DNA from: Chloroflexota bacterium
GTDB lineage: Bacteria; Chloroflexota; Limnocylindria; QHBO01
NCBI GenBank assembly: GCA_005880165.1
Contig: VBJP01000063.1
Span: forward strand, 1 to 10,064
Direction: 5' to 3'
Length of the DNA: 10,064 bases
In this document: one piece after another, positions 5,318 to 10,064 of the stretch
How positions within the stretch are numbered: the stretch's first letter is position 1
Layout: each line of letters starts with the position of its first letter
Made by a program: the position numbers and the translations under genes
Notes under the pieces: model-generated
The model's database searches: none
What the model saw: the letters and a program-made list of their open reading frames with translations, nothing else
What the model was told of the DNA's origin: nothing

Positions 5318-8300
5318 CAGGCGCTGGCCTCGACGGGCAGGTCGGCGAAACGCAGGGAGACGACCCGGGACACCGCGGCATCGGTCATGGTCACCCCGTA
5401 GATCGTGTCGGCCACCTCGATCGTAGCGCGGTTGTGCGTGATCACCACGAAATCGATGGTGTCAGAGAGCTTGCGCAGCGCCTGTGCAAAGCGTCCGATG
5501 TTCGCTTCATCGAGCGCGGCATCGACCTCGTCCAGGATGCAGAACGGCACTGGATTGACACTCAGCATGGCGAAGAGAAGGGCCACCCCGGTCAACGCCC
5601 GCTCGCCTCCCGAGAGCATCGCCAGGCGTTGTGGCCGCTTGCCGGGGGGACGGACGACGATTTCGATGCCACCCGGGGCGTCCACCTCGTCGCCATCGAC
5701 GGTCTCCAGCGACGCGGAGCCGCCTGCGAAGAGGAGCTGGACGAATTCGTCGAAGGCCGTCCCGATGGCACCGAAGGCCACGGCGAAGCGCTCATTGATG
5801 TCCGCGTCGAGCCGGCTGATGAGCTCATGGGTCGCGTCGATGGCGCCCCGCAGGTCGGTCTCCTGCGCCGTGAGCGACTCCAGCCGCGCCGCATGCTCAC
5901 GATGCTCCTCGACGGCGAATGGGTTGACCGACCCGATCTGGTTCAACAGCCGTCGAATGCGCCGCATCTCGGCCTCCACCGCCGCCGTGTCGAGGGAGGC
6001 GATCTCGGCAGCAAGCGCGGTGTCGGCCGCATCCGAATATGAAGCATCATCGCTGGCGCGTGCAGGGGCATCCGGACCAGCCCCCTCCAGGCTGAAGGCC
6101 TCCAGGGCGATCTCGCGTTCGCGCGCAAGGGCGGCCAACGCCTCGTCGTGGCGCGACACCTCGACAGCAGCCGCCTGGTGGGCTCGATCGAGCTCTGCCA
6201 GCTTTCCGCCTGCTCCCGACTCTTGCCGTTCGAGCGCCAGCAGCTCGGCGCGCAGCTGTTCGCGCCTGCCCTCCGCCTCCTCGCCTCGGGCTGCCGCCAG
6301 CTGCTCGTTGCTCCGAGCCGTGTCCAGCTCGGCCTCCAGGGCTTCGCGATTCCCCGCGAGCGCCGCGATCGCGGTCTCGGCTTCGCGCGCGGCCTGCTCG
6401 AGCGACTCGCGCCTCGCGAGCACCGCGGCTTCGCGGCGCCGGGCGCCGACCATCCCCCGCTCGAGCTCGTCGGCGCGGCTTCGGGCGAGCTGCCACGCGT
6501 CACGTGCTTCCTTGCGCACCATCGCGGCCGCTTCCCGGTTCTCGCGGGCGCGGGTCACGCGGGCCTCGCGATCCGCGCGGTCCGCCCCCGTTTCGATGCC
6601 CTCCACCTCTGCGAATCCCTTTCCCTCTGCCGTCGGGAGGGCCAGCTCGGTGAGCGACTGGTTGAGAAGCGCCTCTTCAGCGGCGGCGCGTTCGAGCGCG
6701 CGGTCGGCCGCGTCGGCCTCGCCTGCGAGCCGACGGGCCTCGGCATCGGCGACATCCGCCAGGCGCTGGGCCTCGGCGCGGCGGCGCTCAGCGGCGGCGG
6801 CGGAGGCGACCGCCGCGGCCGCAGCGTCAGCGGCGCGCACGTATGCGGGTTCCAGGATCGTCAGCTCCTCGGCGATCTGGCGCCGTCGTGCTCCTTGGCG
6901 CGCCGCGTTGCCGCCAGGCGGATCCGCCCGCCCCCGCAGGGCGACGAGCCCGCGCCCATCGGCCAGATCACCCTCGACCGTTACCGCCGACCAACCGGTG
7001 GGAAGATTCCGCCATCCGGCGAGGAGCGCGCCAAGGTCCGGCGCCACCGCCACCCGCGCAAAGATGCCCGGGATCTCGGCGCCCCCGATCCATTCGGCCA
7101 GCGTCTGACGCGCTCCGACGGCAACGAGCCCGCGTTGCCGCTCAGGTGCTTCGGGAGGGCGTCGACCGTCGAGGAGCCGCACGGTGCCGCTGGCGTCAGC
7201 GGTCGCCGATCCAGGGTCAGCATCGCGCCACAGCAGCGCCTCGCTGAGCTCGCCGCCGATGACCGCTTCGACCGCCGGCCATGCGGCATCAGGCGCGCGC
7301 ACGGCGTCGACCAATGAGCGCCAGCCGGATGCAACGAGGCGCTCGCCGATGGCGCCCGACCGCTCCGCACGCTCCGCCAGCGCTTCCAGCTCGGCCTGCG
7401 CTGCCGCCACCCGCTCGGCCGCGGCGGTAGCCTCCGTCCGGGCCTCGTTCGCGTCGTGATGCGCAGCGTCGCTGACCGCCCGAGCGTCCGCGAGCGACGC
7501 CCTGGCGCCCTCTGCGATCCGCCGTCCTTTAATGGCCACGGCCCGCGCGAGCCCGGCGGCTGCCTCAGCCTCCCGGAGTTCGGCACGTGTCTTGTCCAGC
7601 TCCAGCTCGATTCGCTCCCGCTTGGCCGCGCGATCGGCCGCGGCCTCGCGCCTCCTGGCCTCGGCGGCGAGCCGCTCGGCGTCCCGCGCTCGGGCCGCAG
7701 CCAGCGCATCCTCTGCAGCGACCAGCTCCGCATCCGCTTCGGCCAATGCATCCGCAGCGCCTTGCCATGCCCGCTCCGCGGCCTGCGCGGCGTCCAGCGC
7801 CGCATCCACCGCTGTGGCCGGCTCGCGATCCTCGGCGGGCGCCGTGCGAAGTCTCTCCTCCGGGCCGAGAGCATTCAGCTCAGCGCGTGCCGATGCGCTT
7901 CGCGCCTGCAGGTCACTCACGCGCCCGTCGAGCGCCTCGCTGCGGCTCTCGAGGCGGATCACCGCCTCGCGCGTCACCTCGCGCGACCCCGCCGCTTCCC
8001 GTGCGGACCGCTCAGCCTCCCAGTAGCGCGCCTCGGCCTCGGCCATGGCCGCCCGTTCGGCGGCGAGGCCCGCGCGCAGCGACTCGGCGGCAGCCTCCGC
8101 GGCCGCCTCCCGTCGCCGGGCATCGCCGAGCACCTCCCGCAGGCCGCGCTCACGCCGCCGATGCCCCTCCTGCACGAGCGCGCGGGCCCGACGGCCGAGC
8201 AGGTCATGCTCCTGCTGGTGCTCGGCCTGCAGCGCGAGGCGTCGGACCTGCGGCCGGAGCTCCCCGAGCAGGTCGCTGACGCGCGTCAAGTTCTCCTCGG

Positions 8301-8853
8301 CCCGGCCGAGCCGCCCGAGTGACTCGTTCTTGCGGACCTGCAGGTTCTTGACGCCGGCGGCTTCCTCGAACAGCTGGCGTCGCTCTTCCGGCCGCAGCGA
8401 CAACGCGGCATCTACCGTCCCCTGGCCGACGATGACCAGCGAGCTCGGGCCGAGCTGACCTCCCGCCAGCAGCTTCACCAGGTCGCGGAGCCGAACCCGC
8501 ACGCCGTTGACCAGGTACTCCGCCTCGCCGGACCGATAGGCCCGTCGCCCGACCGTCACCTCCGCAAAGTCGATCGGCAGCCAGCCGTCGGCGTTGTCGA
8601 GGGTCATCACCACCTCGGCGAGGCCCGTCGGCTTGCGCTGCTGGCTGCCAGCGAAGATCACATCGTCAGCGCGCCGGGTGCGCAGCGATCGATTCGACTG
8701 TTCCCCGAGCACCCAGCGCACCGCGTCGGCCATATTCGACTTGCCGCTGCCGTTGGGGCCGATGACCGCGTTGACCCCACGCTCGAAGACGAAACGGGTC
8801 GGTTCGGCGAAGGTCTTGAAACCGTGAAGACGGAGCTCCCGGAGCCGGCTCAC
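5317..8853 (-). CDS. smc: Chromosome partition protein SMC
   Basis: SMC is the ABC-type ATPase of the bacterial condensin complex with ScpA and ScpB; it extrudes DNA loops and helps chromosomes separate. At 1178 residues it is full length. The order is: N-terminal head with GFKTFAEPTRFVFERGVNAV and Walker A GPNGSGKS (32-39); the QGTVDAALSLRPEERRQLFEEAAGV region (144-168); a coiled coil about 170-505, very rich in Ala, Arg and Glu; a hinge about 510-645; a second coiled coil about 655-985; and a C-terminal head with signature LSGGER (1080-1085), Walker B CILDEVDAALDEAN (1105-1118) and H-loop ITHN near 1140. The GTG at 8853 gives the conserved start MSRLRELRLHGFKTF. No good Shine-Dalgarno precedes it, and no in-frame start is seen in the 24 bases before it. 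It lies 37 bases after rnc and overlaps ftsY by one base. scpA and scpB are not in the window. The glycine motif closing the hinge is poor. Confidence 0.98.
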   Translation of the reverse strand: MSRLRELRLHGFKTFAEPTRFVFERGVNAVIGPNGSGKSNMADAVRWVLGEQSNRSLRTRRADDVIFAGSQQRKPTGLAEVVMTLDNADGWLPIDFAEVTVGRRAYRSGEAEYLVNGVRVRLRDLVKLLAGGQLGPSSLVIVGQGTVDAALSLRPEERRQLFEEAAGVKNLQVRKNESLGRLGRAEENLTRVSDLLGELRPQVRRLALQAEHQQEHDLLGRRARALVQEGHRRRERGLREVLGDARRREAAAEAAAESLRAGLAAERAAMAEAEARYWEAERSAREAAGSREVTREAVIRLESRSEALDGRVSDLQARSASARAELNALGPEERLRTAPAEDREPATAVDAALDAAQAAERAWQGAADALAEADAELVAAEDALAAARARDAERLAAEARRREAAADRAAKRERIELELDKTRAELREAEAAAGLARAVAIKGRRIAEGARASLADARAVSDAAHHDANEARTEATAAAERVAAAQAELEALAERAERSGAIGERLVASGWRSLVDAVRAPDAAWPAVEAVIGGELSEALLWRDADPGSATADASGTVRLLDGRRPPEAPERQRGLVAVGARQTLAEWIGGAEIPGIFARVAVAPDLGALLAGWRNLPTGWSAVTVEGDLADGRGLVALRGRADPPGGNAARQGARRRQIAEELTILEPAYVRAADAAAAAVASAAAAERRRAEAQRLADVADAEARRLAGEADAADRALERAAAEEALLNQSLTELALPTAEGKGFAEVEGIETGADRADREARVTRARENREAAAMVRKEARDAWQLARSRADELERGMVGARRREAAVLARRESLEQAAREAETAIAALAGNREALEAELDTARSNEQLAAARGEEAEGRREQLRAELLALERQESGAGGKLAELDRAHQAAAVEVSRHDEALAALAREREIALEAFSLEGAGPDAPARASDDASYSDAADTALAAEIASLDTAAVEAEMRRIRRLLNQIGSVNPFAVEEHREHAARLESLTAQETDLRGAIDATHELISRLDADINERFAVAFGAIGTAFDEFVQLLFAGGSASLETVDGDEVDAPGGIEIVVRPPGKRPQRLAMLSGGERALTGVALLFAMLSVNPVPFCILDEVDAALDEANIGRFAQALRKLSDTIDFVVITHNRATIEVADTIYGVTMTDAAVSRVVSLRFADLPVEASA

Positions 8854-8890
8854 CGGACAACGCTCATGGGAGCAGACGCAACGGAGACGA

Positions 8891-9640
8891 TCATGAGATC
8901 CGCGGCGACTCGTCGGAGCCGCCCTCGAGCACCGGCTCCCCGCTCCCCGCGGCGAGCAGCTCGAGGGCCGCGCCGGCGGCCTGCTCCTCGGCGCGCTGTC
9001 GGCTGGATCCCTCGCCGACCGCCAGGCGACGGCCCTCGAGCACCGCCGCGACGGTGAACATCTGCTCGTGCGGCGGCCCGACCGCGCTCACCAGCTCGTA
9101 GAACGGCTTGGTGTGTCGGTAGCGCTGCGTCCATTCCTGCAGCCGGCTCTTGGCCGACTTCGGCGGCGCCGCCTCACCGGGCGCATCCAGACGCTCCCCG
9201 AAGAGCCGCCGCAACCACAGCCGCGTGGCTTCCATCCCCTCGGACAGGAAGAGCGCGCCGGCGATCGCCTCGAAGGTGGCGGCAAGGAGAGATGGGCGGG
9301 TGGCCCCACCGGCCTCCGCCTCGCCTCGGCCCAGGAGCAGGTACTGATCCAGCCCCAGCTCGAGCGCCATGGCCGCCAGCGCGTGGCGGTTCACCAGGGC
9401 GGCACGCCGAGCGGTCAGGAACCCCTCGTCCTCGTCCGGAAAGCGCTCGTACAGGAGACGGCTGACGACGAGGCCGATGACGGCATCGCCCAGGAATTCG
9501 AGCCGTTCGTTGTGGCCGTCGACCAGGGTGGGGTTCTCGTTGAAGTAGGAGCTGTGGACGAACGCCTGCGCGATGGCCTCCCGGTCTCGCAGGACGATGC
9601 CGAGCCGCTCGCCCAGCTCGTCGACGGACGGGATCGCCAT
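8891..9640 (-). CDS. rnc: Ribonuclease III
   Basis: RNase III cuts double-stranded RNA, processing the rRNA precursor and some mRNAs. The protein is 249 residues, slightly longer than E. coli's 226. The nuclease domain spans about 1-150, with signature NERLEFLGD at 44-52 (E45, E48 and D52 in the places of E. coli E38, E41 and D45), the DEGFLTARRAALV segment (71-83, with E72) and ATFEAIAGALFL (121-132). E124 matches the catalytic E117, but residue 121 is Ala where E. coli has metal-binding D114; the codon is GCC at 9278-9280. A double-stranded-RNA-binding domain follows at about 164-234 (KSRLQEWTQRY ... RRLAVGEGSSRQRAEEQAAGAALELL), then a short tail. The ATG is 11 bases after the acpP stop, with a weak AAGG before it. 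Identity is secure; full catalytic competence is not. Confidence 0.96.
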   Translation of the reverse strand: MAIPSVDELGERLGIVLRDREAIAQAFVHSSYFNENPTLVDGHNERLEFLGDAVIGLVVSRLLYERFPDEDEGFLTARRAALVNRHALAAMALELGLDQYLLLGRGEAEAGGATRPSLLAATFEAIAGALFLSEGMEATRLWLRRLFGERLDAPGEAAPPKSAKSRLQEWTQRYRHTKPFYELVSAVGPPHEQMFTVAAVLEGRRLAVGEGSSRQRAEEQAAGAALELLAAGSGEPVLEGGSDESPRIS

Positions 9641-9651
9641 GGGCGCCTTCG

Positions 9652-9894
9652 CTACTGCTGGTGCTCCTCGATGTACTCGACGGCGTCGGAGACCTTCTGG
9701 ATCTTCTCGGCATCCTCGTCCGAGATCTCCATCCCGAACTCCTCTTCGAGGCTCATGATCAGCTCTACGAGGTCAAGCGAGTCGGCGTTCAGGTCCTCGA
9801 CGAAGGAAGCCTGGGGAGTGACCTCGTCCTCGTCGACGCCGAGCTGCTCGACGATGAGCTTCTTGAGACGCTCGAACGTAGTGCCTTCGGCCAC
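9652..9894 (-). CDS. acpP: Acyl carrier protein
   Basis: ACP carries growing acyl chains on a 4'-phosphopantetheine arm during fatty acid synthesis. From the GTG at 9894 the protein is 80 residues, close to E. coli's 78. The attachment serine is S39 in NADSLDLVELIMSLEEEFG (37-55), and the acidic helix II and the EISDEDAEKI segment are typical; the protein is strongly acidic. The frame stays open upstream to an ATG at 9945, but GTG at 9894 is chosen because a strong ribosome binding site precedes it and the upstream codons overlap nusB in another frame. It lies 7 bases after nusB and 11 bases before rnc. No fatty acid synthesis genes (plsX, fabD, fabG, fabF) or rpmF flank it here, so this is an acpP-rnc pair without its usual upstream partners. 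Confidence 0.96.
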   Translation of the reverse strand: MAEGTTFERLKKLIVEQLGVDEDEVTPQASFVEDLNADSLDLVELIMSLEEEFGMEISDEDAEKIQKVSDAVEYIEEHQQ

Positions 9895-9898
9895 CGCT

Positions 9899-9910
9899 CT
9901 CCTAACCTCC
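9899..9910 (-). promoter_or_regulatory. Ribosome binding site deciding the GTG start of acpP
   Basis: The minus strand reads GGAGGTTAGGAG and then AGCG before the GTG at 9894. AGGAG at 9903-9899 is 4 bases from the start, and GGAGG at 9910-9906 is 11 bases away. This double site overlaps the last codons and stop of nusB (TAG at 9904-9902). It fixes the 80-residue ACP start over the longer open frame and suggests coupling to nusB. Confidence 0.75.
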
Positions 9911-10064
9911 TCCACCCGATGATCGCGCGACACTGCCGAGCACACCGTTCACGAGGCGGCGGGCGGCATCTCCAGCGTAGATCCGGGCGAGAGAAACGGC
10001 GTCCTGGATCGTCTCCCCGCTCGGGGTCGCGGCGGAGTATAGCATCTCAAACAGGGCACTCCGG
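9902..10064 (-). CDS. nusB: Transcription antitermination factor NusB, C-terminal fragment
   Basis: The last 53 codons of a gene enter from the right edge, with the frame starting at 10063 and the TAG stop at 9904-9902. The translation contains SALFEMLYS (2-10), then DAVSLARIYAGDAARRLVNG (21-40) and VLGSVAR. This matches the C-terminal helices of NusB, where INEAVELAKxxxxxxxxxFVNGVLxxI is the conserved pattern; the key VNGVL is intact. NusB with NusE (S10) binds boxA RNA and supports antitermination on rRNA operons. The fragment ends in a short Ser/Gly tail (SSGGGG). The stop lies 7 bases before acpP, whose ribosome binding site overlaps these last codons. NusA/NusG-family alternatives do not fit. 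The identification rests on a short fragment but a distinctive motif. Confidence 0.82.
   Translation of the reverse strand, partial: RSALFEMLYSAATPSGETIQDAVSLARIYAGDAARRLVNGVLGSVARSSGGGG

Noticed and set aside
5405..7108. Plus-strand open frame of 567 codons, Ser/Ala/Arg-rich
   Set aside because: It is antisense to the C-terminal half of smc; the low-complexity composition is the mirror of Ala/Glu/Arg coiled-coil codons.
9895..9945. Longer 97-residue ACP starting at ATG 9945
   Set aside because: The extra 17 residues are not ACP-like and overlap nusB in another frame, while the GTG at 9894 has a strong ribosome binding site and gives the family length.
10037..10045. TGCTATACT resembling an extended -10 promoter for acpP
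   Set aside because: It lies inside the nusB coding frame (E-M-L-Y-S), there is no -35 match within the window, and it is about 150 bases from acpP. Chance match is likelier.

Overview
The window is a compact bacterial housekeeping operon from a GC-rich genome. All eleven genes are on the minus strand, so transcription runs from base 10064 toward base 1. In that order they are: the 3' end of nusB, acpP, rnc, smc, ftsY, ffh, a DUF3352-type membrane-anchored protein, rpsP, khpA, rimM, and the first 17 codons of trmD. Both ends of the window cut through a gene. There are no RNA genes, insertion sequences, CRISPR arrays, phage genes or defence genes, and no gene-free stretch of 300 bases. The largest gap is 114 bases, between ftsY and ffh.

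Organism: high GC, GTG and TTG starts, very Ala/Arg/Glu-rich proteins and long antisense shadow frames point to a GC-rich free-living bacterium. The order nusB-acpP-rnc-smc-ftsY-ffh-rpsP-khpA-rimM-trmD, with no mutM between rnc and smc, no ylxM next to ffh and a DUF3352 protein in the operon, suggests Chloroflexota (a Limnocylindria-like lineage is possible). A deep Actinomycetota lineage is the alternative. This placement is inference from gene order and style, not a phylogeny.

Layout: bases 8891-10064 hold the end of transcription factor NusB, acyl carrier protein and RNase III. Bases 5317-8853 hold the chromosome-condensation ATPase SMC. Bases 2858-5317 hold the signal recognition particle receptor FtsY and the SRP GTPase Ffh, which together deliver nascent membrane proteins to the translocon. 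Bases 1274-2851 hold the DUF3352 protein, the only gene here without a known role. Bases 1-1237 hold the ribosome-maturation cluster: S16, the RNA-binding KH protein KhpA, the 16S processing factor RimM and the tRNA methyltransferase TrmD.

The genes are tightly coupled: TGATG at smc/ftsY, ATGA at rpsP/khpA, a 38-base overlap at khpA/rimM, and gaps of 5 to 37 bases elsewhere. The ftsY-ffh gap carries a candidate promoter that could restart transcription for the SRP and ribosome half.

No new system is evident. The points most worth a second look are: an Ala where RNase III normally has a metal-binding Asp; an internal duplication in the DUF3352 protein and its place between ffh and rpsP; the start of rimM; a degenerate glycine motif at the end of the SMC hinge; and the long charged tail of S16.
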